A stretch of DNA of 64,000 nucleotides from Ruminococcus flavefaciens. Its GTDB lineage: Bacteria; Bacillota; Clostridia; Oscillospirales; Ruminococcaceae. The position numbers were made by a program, and so were the translations under genes. Numbering within the stretch: position 1 is the first letter of the stretch; every line of letters begins with the position of its first letter. This document shows, one piece after another, positions 34,393 to 43,929 of this stretch. The notes below the pieces were generated by a model that was not told the origin of the DNA, searched no databases, and saw only the letters and a program-made list of their open reading frames with translations. The stretch lies in contig DBXO01000020.1 of the NCBI GenBank assembly GCA_002309635.1, positions 31,364 to 95,363 of the forward strand, read 5' to 3'.

Positions 34393-36360
34393 ATGGAGAA
34401 AATAATAGAGATCGCAGTCATCGTTGCAGGAATCGACGAAGAATATCAGAACAGCGTTATTGAAGGAATAGTAAGCTGCGCCAAGGAGCACAGCGCAAAT
34501 GTATCCTGCTTCAGCGCATTCGGCGGAGTTCTCGCAAACAGCAAGTACGACGTCGGCGAGTACAATATCTACTCGCTCATCAATTTCGAGAAGTTCGACG
34601 GCGTTATACTTCTCAGCAATACCATAAGCGATCCCATCGAAAAGGAAAAGATCGTAAACAGGGTAAAAAAATCGGGGCTCCCAGTAAGTATACTCGACTG
34701 CAGCGACTATCACGAATTCCATAACATAAGCATCGACAACTTCTCGGCTATGAAAGCTCTTGTTAACCATGTTATAGAAGCTCACGGCGCAAGAGTCATC
34801 AACTATATCTCGGGTCCCGTATCGAATCCCGAAGCCTCCGACCGTCACAGAGCCTTTTCAGAGGCAATGCACGAGCATCAGCTTGAGATCTCCGAGGAGC
34901 GTATCTTCCACGGCGATTTCAGACCCGCTGACGGAAAGAAGGCTATAGACCAGTTCTATAGCAGCAATCTCGATCACCCTGACGCTATCATATGCGCAAA
35001 CGACGCAATGGCGCTCTCAGCTATCGAGGAGCTTAACAATATGGGCTACAAGGTGCCTGACGACGTTATAGTCACCGGCTTCGACAACACCTACAACGCA
35101 AGGCATCATCTTCCCGCCCTCACTACTGTTTCACGCCCCCTTGCGGACGCAGGCTACAAGGCATGCGAGGTCATAATCAAGGTTGTGAACGGCAAGAAAC
35201 AGAAGGAGAACATCTCTCTCGAGTCCTCTCCCGTTTTCACGGAGAGCTGCGGCTGTCTTACTGCCGAGAAAATAGATATGGACGAGTACAAGGCCACCAC
35301 CTACAAAATGATAAACAGCTTCAGGAACGACATCTCCCTGCTTAACCGCATAACCGCACAGCTTGCGGAGAACGAGACTCCCGACGACAATATCCGCACA
35401 GTAGCAAGCCTTATACACGAGGTTCAGTGCGAACGGTTCGCCATATGTCTTTGCTCAAACTGGGATCAGGTCATCACGGGCAAGTCCTCCAACGATATGC
35501 CCGAGATATATCAGATACAGGGCTATACCGACAAGATGAGCGCTCCCCTGCTTCTCGTAAACGGCAGGAACCACCCTGTTACAGCTTTCGACAGCAGCGA
35601 TATGCTGCCCTCGCCCATATCGGGCGGCGGCAACGTCAGCTATTTCCTGCCGCTTCACTTCCGCGAGCGCTGTCTGGGATACTATGTATTCATAAACAGT
35701 AAATTCCCGCTGAAGAGCCTGCTGTGCCATGCTCTTATGCTCAATATAAGCAACTCAATTGAGAATATCTGCAAGCTTCTCCACCTCAACAGCATGATAA
35801 ACGAGCTGGACAAGCTCTATACCGTTGACCCGCTCTGCAATATATACAACAGAAACGGCTTTATCAGAATGGCCGGTCAGATATACAATTCCTGCCAGAA
35901 TTCGGGCAGAAAGATACTCATATCCTTTATTGATATGGACGGTCTTAAGTACATCAATGACAATTTCGGCCACAAGGAGGGCGACTACGCCTTACAGCAC
36001 CTTGCAAGAATAATAAAGGACTGCTGCAAGAGCGGCAGGATATGCGCCCGCTTCGGCGGTGACGAGTTCATTATACTCGGCGCAAACGCTACCGAGGAGG
36101 ACATCCCCGCTCTTGAGAGCACCTTCAATATACAGCTTGAAAGCATAAACCGTATCATCAGAAAGCCTTACAAGATATCAGCAAGCATCGGCTCAGTCGT
36201 TACTGACGCCACCGCCGATGTTACCCTGTTCAATCTTATCACTCAGGCTGACGAGATAATGTACGAAAACAAGAAGCGTAAAAGAACTTCCCGCTATCTG
36301 CGACGGGATCAGGGACAGGATGATGTGAATTATGACTCACCTTGGAACTATCAGACTTGA
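34393..36360 (+). CDS. LacI-like sugar-sensor / GGDEF diguanylate cyclase fusion
   Basis: A 655-residue protein with no signal peptide and no helix-turn-helix. Residues ~5-285 form a LacI/periplasmic-binding-protein fold (IICANDAMALSAIEELNNMG, PDDVIVTGFDNT). Residues ~300-470 look like a GAF-type or unassigned linker domain. Residues ~480-640 form a GGDEF domain with intact GGDEF at 555-559. The RxxD inhibitory site five residues before GGDEF is absent (KSGR instead). Inference: a cytoplasmic ligand controls c-di-GMP synthesis. The GNAT gene overlaps its 3' end. Confidence 0.9.
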   Translation: MEKIIEIAVIVAGIDEEYQNSVIEGIVSCAKEHSANVSCFSAFGGVLANSKYDVGEYNIYSLINFEKFDGVILLSNTISDPIEKEKIVNRVKKSGLPVSILDCSDYHEFHNISIDNFSAMKALVNHVIEAHGARVINYISGPVSNPEASDRHRAFSEAMHEHQLEISEERIFHGDFRPADGKKAIDQFYSSNLDHPDAIICANDAMALSAIEELNNMGYKVPDDVIVTGFDNTYNARHHLPALTTVSRPLADAGYKACEVIIKVVNGKKQKENISLESSPVFTESCGCLTAEKIDMDEYKATTYKMINSFRNDISLLNRITAQLAENETPDDNIRTVASLIHEVQCERFAICLCSNWDQVITGKSSNDMPEIYQIQGYTDKMSAPLLLVNGRNHPVTAFDSSDMLPSPISGGGNVSYFLPLHFRERCLGYYVFINSKFPLKSLLCHALMLNISNSIENICKLLHLNSMINELDKLYTVDPLCNIYNRNGFIRMAGQIYNSCQNSGRKILISFIDMDGLKYINDNFGHKEGDYALQHLARIIKDCCKSGRICARFGGDEFIILGANATEEDIPALESTFNIQLESINRIIRKPYKISASIGSVVTDATADVTLFNLITQADEIMYENKKRKRTSRYLRRDQGQDDVNYDSPWNYQT

Positions 36361-36883
36361 GACCGAAAGGCTCATACTGAGAAGATTTGAAGAGTCCGAC
36401 ACGGAAACTGCTTTCCATGTATGGACCAGCGACCCGAAGGTTACCAAATACCTTTCGTGGGAGCATCACAAAAGTATAAGCCAGACTCAGGCTCTCGGCC
36501 AGACATGGCTGAAAAAATACGATGACCCTCAGTGGTATCACTGGGTCATCGTTCCGAAAGAGATTGATTTTCCCATAGGGACTATAACCGCCGTCAATGT
36601 TGACAACGACAGAGCTGCCATTGAGGTGGGCTGCTGTATCGGTTCGGAATACTGGGGACTCGGCTATATAACCGAAGCCTTCGCGGCAGTAATAGAGTTC
36701 TTCTTTGAGGAGGTCCGTGCTGACAGGATAGAAGCAAAATACGCCCCTGACAATATTGCCTCGGGGCGCGTAATGGAGAAATGCGGTCTTACCTTTGAGG
36801 GCATCGTCAGCTGCCCAAGTCTCCTGCACTCCGGCGGTACGGAAATGCGGCTGTGCAGTCTTCTCGCCGAGGATTATTTCTGA
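36332..36883 (+). CDS. GNAT acetyltransferase, RimJ/RimL-like
   Basis: This 183-residue protein opens with the TIRLETERLILRRFEESDTE motif of ribosomal-protein-type acetyltransferases. It has an acetyl-CoA segment YWGLGYITEAFAAVIEF and the C-terminal ASGRVMEKCGLTFEG motif. It overlaps the sensor-GGDEF gene by 29 bases, so the two are translationally linked. The acceptor is unknown. Confidence 0.85.
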   Translation: MTHLGTIRLETERLILRRFEESDTETAFHVWTSDPKVTKYLSWEHHKSISQTQALGQTWLKKYDDPQWYHWVIVPKEIDFPIGTITAVNVDNDRAAIEVGCCIGSEYWGLGYITEAFAAVIEFFFEEVRADRIEAKYAPDNIASGRVMEKCGLTFEGIVSCPSLLHSGGTEMRLCSLLAEDYF

Positions 36884-36909
36884 CGATATTTTCTGTCTCT
36901 GCAATAAAT

Positions 36910-38442
36910 TCAAAGCAAGGGAGCAAATATGTTCAGTATTGCTCCCGCTATTTTTTTGACTACCGAACGCTCAGCGCATTCCTCTGCGGTTATGAGATGG
37001 GATACCTCCGCAGTTGCTTCAAAATCGTTTACAATATCCTTTATCACCGAGGTCTGGTACAGTACCGAGCCGCACTCAAAATGCAGGTAAAAGCTGCGGT
37101 AATCAAAATTTATGGTGCCGACTACTGCTGTCAGACCGTCAGCAACACAGGTCTTGGCATGAATAAAGCCCGGGGTATACTCGTATATCTTCACACCCAT
37201 TGCCGTAAGCCTTTCATAGTTGTTCCAAGCTATCATGTGAACATACCACTTGTCGGGGATATGGGGCGTGATTATACGCACGTTCACTCCCTTTTTGGCT
37301 GCGAATCCAAGTGCATTGGTCATTTCCTCGTCAAGTATGAGATAAGGCGTGGTTATGCAGACATAGTTTCTTGCATTGCTTATGAGTTCAAGGTATGCCC
37401 GCTTTCCCACAGGCTCCTCGTCAAGTGGAGAATCAGAAAAGGGCTGTATAAAGCCGTCTGTTGCAACTGCACTCAGTTCTGCCGACTGAGGCGGCAGGAA
37501 TTTCAGCACCTCGGCGCTCTCGGCTTTTTCCCATAGCTGGAGGAACATCACGGTGTAGTTCCACACCGCTTCCCCATGAACTGCTATGGCTGTGTCCTTC
37601 CAGTGTCCGAAACGCTCCCTGCGGTTGATATACTCATCGGCAAGATTGGTGCCGCCGTTAAAAGCAGTGTGACCGTCGATGATCACTATCTTGCGGTGGT
37701 CGCGGTTATTCTGAACTGAGGATATCATGGGGCGGAAGGGATTGAATACCTTGCATTTCACTCCGTTTTCCTCCAGTTTACGGAAAGGCTTCACGGAATT
37801 GAGCATACCTGTGCCGATACCGTCATACATTAGCCTTACGTCAACCCCCGCCTTTGCCTTGCGGATAAGGAGATCCGACACGGTGTCAAACATATAGCCT
37901 TTGCTTATTATGAAGAATTCAAGGAATATGAAGCGTTCCGCCTTTTCGATAGCGGAAATGAGCTCCTCGAACTGCATCTCCCCGAGCCTGAAATACTTTG
38001 TCTCGGTGTTGCGGTACACGGGATAAAGTCCATAATCCGCTATATATCGGGCAAGATTCAGGGAATCGGGACACACAGCCGAAATCTCTTCAAGCACAGC
38101 CTTGTCCTGCACCAGCAGCTCCCTGGACTGCTTCTGATTGCGCATATCCAGCGACTTCGGAAACTGCTGCGTCAGCTTTAGATACAGGTAGGATACTCCG
38201 CCGAAAAGGGGGAATATGCTTATCGCCACTATCCATGCCATCCGGTAGGATATAGGCTCATTCTTGTTGGTGATGTACACCATGAGCACTATATCGAGCA
38301 CTATCAGCAGGAAATATACCTGAACAAAGCTCTCTCCCAGCCTTGTTACCATGAAAAGCAGGAAGAATATCTGTAACAGCAGAAGTATGACAAATGCCGC
38401 ATTGGTACTGAGCAGGCTGCTCAGCAGCTTTTTCAGCTTCAT
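36910..38442 (-). CDS. cls: Cardiolipin synthase (phospholipase D family)
   Basis: A 510-residue membrane protein. Two N-terminal helices (about 12-35 and 38-58, with more at 65-90) precede two PLD catalytic motifs, HRKIVIIDGHTAFNGGTN (about 245) and HAKTCVADGLTAVVGTINFD (about 430). It condenses phosphatidylglycerol to cardiolipin. The ATG follows GGAGGTGAGTT. Its 3' end carries the terminator of the opposite gene. Confidence 0.95.
   Translation of the reverse strand: MKLKKLLSSLLSTNAAFVILLLLQIFFLLFMVTRLGESFVQVYFLLIVLDIVLMVYITNKNEPISYRMAWIVAISIFPLFGGVSYLYLKLTQQFPKSLDMRNQKQSRELLVQDKAVLEEISAVCPDSLNLARYIADYGLYPVYRNTETKYFRLGEMQFEELISAIEKAERFIFLEFFIISKGYMFDTVSDLLIRKAKAGVDVRLMYDGIGTGMLNSVKPFRKLEENGVKCKVFNPFRPMISSVQNNRDHRKIVIIDGHTAFNGGTNLADEYINRRERFGHWKDTAIAVHGEAVWNYTVMFLQLWEKAESAEVLKFLPPQSAELSAVATDGFIQPFSDSPLDEEPVGKRAYLELISNARNYVCITTPYLILDEEMTNALGFAAKKGVNVRIITPHIPDKWYVHMIAWNNYERLTAMGVKIYEYTPGFIHAKTCVADGLTAVVGTINFDYRSFYLHFECGSVLYQTSVIKDIVNDFEATAEVSHLITAEECAERSVVKKIAGAILNIFAPLL
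36919..36957 (+). terminator. Terminator of the GGDEF-GNAT unit
   Basis: Stem GGGAGCAA/TTGCTCCC followed by CGCTATTTTTTT. It lies inside the last codons of cls on the other strand. Confidence 0.7.
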
Positions 38443-38516
38443 AACTCACCTCCGACAATAATATTTATCATAACAGTATTATTATACCATATTTTTTTAT
38501 TGAAAGGAAGATTATT

Positions 38517-38963
38517 TTGAACAAAATCCGTCCCTATGAAAGAAAGGTCTTCTATTACGAGACCGACAAGATGGGAATAGTCCATCACTCAAACTATATC
38601 CGTATCTTCGAGGAAGCCCGTATGCACTACCTTAACGAGGCGGGCATGCCCTTTGAAAGAATAGAAGCATCAGGCATACTCATGCCCGTTCTCTCCGTAG
38701 AAGCCGCCTACAGACACCCTCTCAGGTTCGACGAGCCCTTTGCGGTTTATCTTAAAATAGACAAGTTCAACGGCACTACTCTCCATGTGGTCTACAGGAT
38801 AGTCAGCCGCCTGACGGGAAACGTCTGCGTTGAAGGCTGCTCCTCACACTGTTTTACGGACACATCGCTCAAGGTGGTACGCACAAAGCACAATCATCCC
38901 GATATCTACGAAGTATTCGCAAGATACAGCGGCATGGACTTCGGAGAGATATTCGAGGGCTGA
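38517..38963 (+). CDS. Acyl-CoA thioesterase, YbgC/4HBT family
   Basis: This 148-residue hot-dog-fold thioesterase has the family motif YYETDKMGIVHHSNYIRIFE (about residues 13-32), whose Asp is catalytic. The start is TTG, preceded by GAAAGGAAGATTATT; the conserved N terminus begins here. It hydrolyses short or branched acyl-CoAs by family. It stands alone, divergent from cls. Confidence 0.9.
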   Translation: MNKIRPYERKVFYYETDKMGIVHHSNYIRIFEEARMHYLNEAGMPFERIEASGILMPVLSVEAAYRHPLRFDEPFAVYLKIDKFNGTTLHVVYRIVSRLTGNVCVEGCSSHCFTDTSLKVVRTKHNHPDIYEVFARYSGMDFGEIFEG

Positions 38964-39007
38964 GCAGAGGCCGCGGAACATATATTCCACGTACCCATAT
39001 GATTACC

Positions 39008-39049
39008 AAAAAAGCCATAAAGAAGCGAATGCTTCCCTATGGCTTTTTT
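39008..39049. terminator. Bidirectional terminator, thioesterase / PL1-GH26 operon
   Basis: Stem AAAAAAGCCATA/TATGGCTTTTTT gives T runs on both strands between converging genes. Confidence 0.85.
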
Positions 39050-39051
39050 TA

Positions 39052-41217
39052 TTACTTATCTGACGGATCGAGAGTTTTTATCTTACCGAGGAGAAACTCC
39101 TGTATGCGAAGGGCGTCGTTGGAGGTGATACCCTTTGCCGTTGTGTCAACATCGGCGTTCTTCTCGCCCTTTTCGGTTATATGCTTGCTGTCGCTGCCGT
39201 TTATTCCGTACTTGTTGGGATTTGCCAGCGCCTGCATAATGAGCACTGCGTCAGACATATCGATACTGCCGTCACAGTTAGCATCACCGTACTTAACGTC
39301 TGCGGGCGCGGGAGCCGTTGACGGAGGAGCAGTTGTTGTCACTGTAGTTGTGACAGTAGTTTTTGAGGTGGTAGCTGTTGAAGTAGTAGTAGTGGTGTTC
39401 GTTGTCTTTGCAGTAGTAGTCGTGGAAGTCTTTGGCTGCTCGCTGCTGCCGCTCTTATAGAGATCCTTTGGCAGCTCCGAAAGAGTTATGCAGAAATCGC
39501 TCTTATAGAGCTCTGTAAGTGTCTTGGGGTCCTGATACTCCTTACCGCAGAGGAAGTGCTCCTGCTCGGAGTCGTACCACGGGCAGAAGTAAAGCCAGTA
39601 AGCATGCTCAACAGTCATATTGTTGAGGCTGGGAACTGTGTCATTCTCGGGCATGGATACCATCTTATTGCCCTTTACGAACTTGTTGAGGGTATAGAAC
39701 AGACCTGCCTCGGCGTCCTCGTTGGGAGTACCTGCCTGCTTGCCGTCATGACGGTTGTACTGGCAGTTGTACTTGTCGTAGCCTACTATATCCACCTTGT
39801 CGTCGCCAGAATACCACTTTGCGGAGTTATCCGACCATGCATAGAGGTTCTGCTCGTAGATAAGATTGTGCAGACCGTATTCATCCCTGAGAGTATCCTG
39901 TAAGAATGTCCAGAGCTTGTTGTATACCACAGCACCCTCCTTGGACCACCAGAACCATGCGCCGGAGCCGTCAATAGGATCCTGAGTATTGCTGGGGTTT
40001 CCCTCAGCTTCGTGGAAAGGTCTGAATATTACGGGAACTCCTGCGTCCTGAAGCTTTTTCAGCTCGGCTGCAAGATTTTTCATACAGAGCTGGAAGTAAT
40101 CGTACTCCATAGTGCCCTTTACCATACAGTTAGCGGTAACGAAGTCCGTATTGGGCTTATATGTCGTCCTGCCGAAGTCGAGAGGTTCGCCGAGAGTATA
40201 ATCAGCCTTGGTAACGGGAACATTTACATGCCATGAAGCCGTACAGATACCGTTCTTGTTCTTGGCCCAGTCTATCATGCGTCTTGCAACCCCGTCGTCC
40301 CAGGCATAGCAGGGACAGTAGCTTCCGAAGTCGAAGCCTCGGATAGCAGGCTCCTCGCCTGTGAGCTCCTTAAGGTATCTCACCTCATAGTTGTAATCGT
40401 TGAGGATATAGTTGCGGTTCTGAGTCTGATAGCTGTACTGCTGACCGTCCTCGTCGAAGCATTTCCAAACGAACATCGAGCCGTCATCAGCCTTTGAGAT
40501 ATCTGCCTCATCGAAGCTGTACTCCTTGCCTTCCTTATCTATGCACTTTTTCTTTTCTGCGTCAAAGCGGATAGTGGTAGCCACCTCATGACCGCCGCCG
40601 TATATCTCCTGCTGTCCCGAAAGGATATGCTTGCCGTAAACGCTCTTGAGATAAGCCATAAGAGCCTTTGTCTCCGGAGTTGCGTCAGGGTCACAGGTAG
40701 TGCCGCTTGCCTTTGACAGGTCGGGGAACTCGGCGTTTGATATGGTAACGGTGTCGATAGCCATGTAGCCGTACTCGCATATGAATTCTATCTTGTTAAC
40801 GCCCTTGTTCATTCGCACCATGCCGAAGTCATAGTCCACCCACTTATCGGAATAAGCCGCCTGAGTTGTATACTTTACACCGTTGATCCTTACAGCCTGC
40901 TGCCTGCCCTCCTCGTTGAGTATCTGAGCGCCGTGAACGGTTATGGAGTACATACCGTCCTCGGGCACTGTGACCTCAAAAGAAGCGGGCTTTGCTGTTA
41001 GATAGAAGAAGCCCTTTCCCGAATATCCCGGGAGCTCGGTCTGATATATCTTCTCCCAGAGCTCGGCGTCCTCCATATCCTCTCCCTCTATGGTATAGGG
41101 GAACTTTGTGGCTGTATCAGCCGCTACGGAAGTAAAGAGCGGCATTGAAGCGGAATGAGCCGCTGCCATGACTCCTGCGGCAGCAAGAGCGATGAGCCTG
41201 TTTATCTTTCTGTTCAT
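39052..41217 (-). CDS. GH26 beta-mannanase with CBM35-like module and dockerin
   Basis: A 721-residue secreted cellulosomal enzyme. A signal peptide is followed by a CBM35-like module (about 36-150, YTIEGEDMEDAELWEKI), a GH26 barrel with acid/base Glu in VIFRPFHEAEGN and probable nucleophile Glu in SMPENDTVPS, a Thr-rich linker (about 600-640), and a dockerin (NCDGSIDMSDAVLIMQ; DVDTTAKGITSNDALRIQ). By family it cuts beta-1,4-mannan. It starts 39 bases after the PL1 stop with its own AAGGAGGATAAAAA site, so both are on one mRNA. Confidence 0.93.
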   Translation of the reverse strand: MNRKINRLIALAAAGVMAAAHSASMPLFTSVAADTATKFPYTIEGEDMEDAELWEKIYQTELPGYSGKGFFYLTAKPASFEVTVPEDGMYSITVHGAQILNEEGRQQAVRINGVKYTTQAAYSDKWVDYDFGMVRMNKGVNKIEFICEYGYMAIDTVTISNAEFPDLSKASGTTCDPDATPETKALMAYLKSVYGKHILSGQQEIYGGGHEVATTIRFDAEKKKCIDKEGKEYSFDEADISKADDGSMFVWKCFDEDGQQYSYQTQNRNYILNDYNYEVRYLKELTGEEPAIRGFDFGSYCPCYAWDDGVARRMIDWAKNKNGICTASWHVNVPVTKADYTLGEPLDFGRTTYKPNTDFVTANCMVKGTMEYDYFQLCMKNLAAELKKLQDAGVPVIFRPFHEAEGNPSNTQDPIDGSGAWFWWSKEGAVVYNKLWTFLQDTLRDEYGLHNLIYEQNLYAWSDNSAKWYSGDDKVDIVGYDKYNCQYNRHDGKQAGTPNEDAEAGLFYTLNKFVKGNKMVSMPENDTVPSLNNMTVEHAYWLYFCPWYDSEQEHFLCGKEYQDPKTLTELYKSDFCITLSELPKDLYKSGSSEQPKTSTTTTAKTTNTTTTTSTATTSKTTVTTTVTTTAPPSTAPAPADVKYGDANCDGSIDMSDAVLIMQALANPNKYGINGSDSKHITEKGEKNADVDTTAKGITSNDALRIQEFLLGKIKTLDPSDK

Positions 41218-41256
41218 GTTTTTATCCTCCTTAAAAAGTCCTGTTTCTTTTTGTTT

Positions 41257-43242
41257 TTATGCCTCGGGCAGAGCTTTTATCAGTCCGAGCAGATATTTCT
41301 GTATTGCAAGAGCGTCTGAAGTGGTAATTCCGTTGCCTCTCTGATCAACGTCGGCATTGAGAGCGTTCTCCGCCGATATCTTGTACTTGTCGGGATTTGC
41401 AAGGGACTGCATTATCAGTACGGCGTCCGACATATCTATGATACCGTCGCCGTTTGCGTCGCCTGCAACGCCATTTTCAGCGGCCTCCGCAGTTGTGGTT
41501 GCTGCTGCGGAAGCAGTTGAAGTTACAGTTGTTGCAGTTGCTGTTGCTGTCGTAGTTGTAGCCGCTGCAGTCGTTGTGACCGCAGGTGCGGGAGTATCGT
41601 CATCCCTGAAGCCACTGCCTACAGCTATGATACTTTCCTTATACGCCGTCAGCGCAGCCTTGAGTTCCTTATTGACAGCATAAGCCTCGTCGTCAACAGC
41701 ATTGTCGAACTTCCAACTGAAACCGCCGCCGTCAACTCTTCCTGCCCTTGCCGTAACGATAGCAGGAACGTCTTCAGCCTTGTCGGGAGTATACTTATAC
41801 ATTATCTCTGAGGTATCGAAGTTGTTATAAGCAGTCCCGCCGCTTTTGGCAATGACGTCCGCACCTATCTTTTCATTCCTCGATGAAGCCTCGTATGCGT
41901 CAAATTCGGTACTGTTCTGCTGATAGGCTGTAAATGCTTTCTGTCCCTCCATTATATTGCCGAAGGACTTGATGATACCGCCTGCCTCGCCTGAAAAGGT
42001 CCCGCCGGTGATACTGTCTGAGCCCTGCATTGAGATAAGCATAGGGTACCTGCAGTTACGGAAGTAATTGTTCTCCACGAAGCATGAAGCTCCCATTGTG
42101 ACGCCGACACCGTACTTTGCATTGCCGTCAAAGTAATTATTGTAGCAGTGAACGGAACAGGTCCTTATTCTCGGATGACGGGAATCGGAATGATCGTACC
42201 AGTTGTGGTGGTAGGTTATGTAATTCTCAGTGGATTCAGACTTCATGCCCTGCAGATTACACTTTCCGTTATCCCAGAAATGGTTGTAGGAGTGTGTAAC
42301 ATAGGCAGATGTCTTCGTATCGAGAGCGCCGTCTCCCTTTGCCTGATCTGCGTCGGAACCAGCGTCACCGTAGAAAAAGTCACAGTTATGCACCCATATA
42401 TGGTTATTTTTCTGCTGAAGGCCGCAGTCGTCGCCCTCGCTGCTGTTGCAGTTCATAAAGCCTATATTCCTTACCTCCACGTTGGAGCAGTTCTTCATTA
42501 CAAGCCCAAAGCCATTGAAGACAGTATCGTTGCCGATCCCTTCAATGGTACAGCCCGCTGTAACGGAATCCACCATGAGGTCACCCTTCGTAAGTACCTC
42601 AGGGTCTGTGATATTTCCGATAAAGCGTATATTCAGAGGTCTCTTCTCCTTGCCCTTCTTGTAGCCGAGAATGATATTCTGAACTCCCGTGAGCACCTCC
42701 GCCCCCTTGCCTGTGGCGTCGATGCTTGCGGTAACACTGTCCTTGTTGGCGTTTGTAACGTATACTACCAAAGCGTCGCTTTTCAGTGTGCCGTCCTCGT
42801 TGTAGGCGCCGCTTGAGCTTCCGTTCACAAAGCCGAAGCCGCTCCTGTCAAGGGCATAAACATCTGCCCTGGTCTCAGCCGCCTTGGAAACGTCCTCCCT
42901 GCCGCTTGTAACAGGCACTATCTTCATGGTGTGGCTACCGGCCTTGAGACCTACCGCGTCGGCTCTCATAAAGCCCTTGTACTGCCTGATGAGCATAGAG
43001 TCTATCTGCTTTCCGTCAACATAAACATTGTAGCCGGAAGCTCCCGAAACAGCCGACCACTCCGCATGCATTTCCTCGCCGCAACCTGCCGAGCTTATGA
43101 CCTTTACACTGCTTTCAGCTCCATACGAGACCATGGTCATACACTCCGAAAACGATGAATAAGCAGGAGCTGCCGCGGAAAAAGTCAGCATGACAGCCGT
43201 CACAGCCGCAGCTGTCCTCAGCTTTAAAAGTCCGTTTTTCAT
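41257..43242 (-). CDS. Pectate lyase (PL1) with FN3-like module and dockerin
   Basis: A 661-residue secreted cellulosomal enzyme. A signal peptide is followed by a fibronectin-III-like domain (about 42-125, AEWSAVSGASGYNVYVDGK), a parallel beta-helix PL1 domain with DGALDTKTSAYVTHSYNHFW and HPRIRTCSVHCYNNYF, an Ala/Thr linker, and a dockerin (GDANGDGIIDMSDAVLIMQ; DVDQRGNGITTSDALAIQ). By family it cuts polygalacturonate by beta-elimination with Ca. First gene of an operon with GH26. The leader has a TGTATGC/GCATACA hairpin and two SD-like sites; between them lies a 3-codon ORF (Met-Glu-Glu-stop). Confidence 0.93.
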   Translation of the reverse strand: MKNGLLKLRTAAAVTAVMLTFSAAAPAYSSFSECMTMVSYGAESSVKVISSAGCGEEMHAEWSAVSGASGYNVYVDGKQIDSMLIRQYKGFMRADAVGLKAGSHTMKIVPVTSGREDVSKAAETRADVYALDRSGFGFVNGSSSGAYNEDGTLKSDALVVYVTNANKDSVTASIDATGKGAEVLTGVQNIILGYKKGKEKRPLNIRFIGNITDPEVLTKGDLMVDSVTAGCTIEGIGNDTVFNGFGLVMKNCSNVEVRNIGFMNCNSSEGDDCGLQQKNNHIWVHNCDFFYGDAGSDADQAKGDGALDTKTSAYVTHSYNHFWDNGKCNLQGMKSESTENYITYHHNWYDHSDSRHPRIRTCSVHCYNNYFDGNAKYGVGVTMGASCFVENNYFRNCRYPMLISMQGSDSITGGTFSGEAGGIIKSFGNIMEGQKAFTAYQQNSTEFDAYEASSRNEKIGADVIAKSGGTAYNNFDTSEIMYKYTPDKAEDVPAIVTARAGRVDGGGFSWKFDNAVDDEAYAVNKELKAALTAYKESIIAVGSGFRDDDTPAPAVTTTAAATTTTATATATTVTSTASAAATTTAEAAENGVAGDANGDGIIDMSDAVLIMQSLANPDKYKISAENALNADVDQRGNGITTSDALAIQKYLLGLIKALPEA

Positions 43243-43303
43243 AATTATTCCTCCATTATATCAATATCCTCCTGTATGCCGGCTGCATACAATTACACTA
43301 TAC

Positions 43304-43332
43304 ATTATATAATGTATATATGTACTTTTCAA
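43304..43332 (-). promoter_or_regulatory. Promoter of the PL1-GH26 operon
   Basis: TTGAAA, 17 bases, TATAAT on the minus strand. The -35 region ATTGAAAAGTAC is identical over 12 bases to that of the candidate small RNA at 48477-48488. Confidence 0.75.
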
Positions 43333-43385
43333 TGGAGATTACCGCTGATAAAATGTACTTTTGAGCTATCCTACTTTTTAAAGAA

Positions 43386-43454
43386 AAAGGCTCCCCGCCG
43401 GAGAGCCTTTATATATACTGCAATATGCAAGAAAGCTCCGCCGAAGCGGAGCTT
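43386..43454 (-). terminator. Tandem terminators after the H1-like gene
   Basis: Two hairpins on the minus strand: AAGCTCCGC/GCGGAGCTT (43433-43454) and AAAGGCTC/GAGCCTTT (43386-43410), the second with a TTTTTCTTT tail. Confidence 0.75.
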
Positions 43455-43463
43455 ATATCATTC

Positions 43464-43910
43464 TTAGAAGAGGTTGAAATCGCCAAGAATATCGCCGTTA
43501 ACAACGTAGTAAACTCTGTTTACATCAGGTCTGATGTAAATGTCTACCTTATCTGCTTTCTTAACGCCTGAAGCCTTTGTAGCCTTTGCAATAAGGTCAG
43601 CAGTGCTTACTTCTGAACCCATTGCCTGAATAACTACCTTGCTGTCTACGGCAGCTGCAGCAGTCTTCTTAGCAGCAGGCTTCTTTGCAGCAGCCTTCTT
43701 CTCAGCGGGCTTCTTTGCAGCAGGCTTCTTAGCTGGAGCCTTCTTCTCAGCAGGCTTCTTTGCAGCAGCCTTCTTCTCAGCAGGCTTCTTTGCAGCAGCT
43801 GCCTTGGCAGCGGGAGCCTTCTTAGCTGGAGCCTTCTTCTCAGGAGCCTTCTTCTCCTCTACAGGAGCAGCTGTTTCTACTACTTTCTTTTCTGCAGTTT
43901 TCTCTGGCAT
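43464..43910 (-). CDS. Histone-H1-like Lys/Ala/Pro-rich protein with DUF6465 domain
   Basis: This 148-residue protein has an N-terminal ~85 residues built of repeated AAKKPAEKK/APAKK units, a highly basic disordered tail like eukaryotic H1 or bacterial Hc1. The C-terminal ~60-residue domain (KVVIQAMGSEVSTADLIAKA ... RPDVNRVYYVVNGDILGDF) matches the DUF6465 type. It lies 19 bases after the HU gene with its own SD site (AGGAGGATACTATC), so it is co-expressed with HU. DNA compaction is inferred from composition and context. Confidence 0.8.
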   Translation of the reverse strand: MPEKTAEKKVVETAAPVEEKKAPEKKAPAKKAPAAKAAAAKKPAEKKAAAKKPAEKKAPAKKPAAKKPAEKKAAAKKPAAKKTAAAAVDSKVVIQAMGSEVSTADLIAKATKASGVKKADKVDIYIRPDVNRVYYVVNGDILGDFNLF

Positions 43911-43929
43911 GATAGTATCCTCCTTAGAA

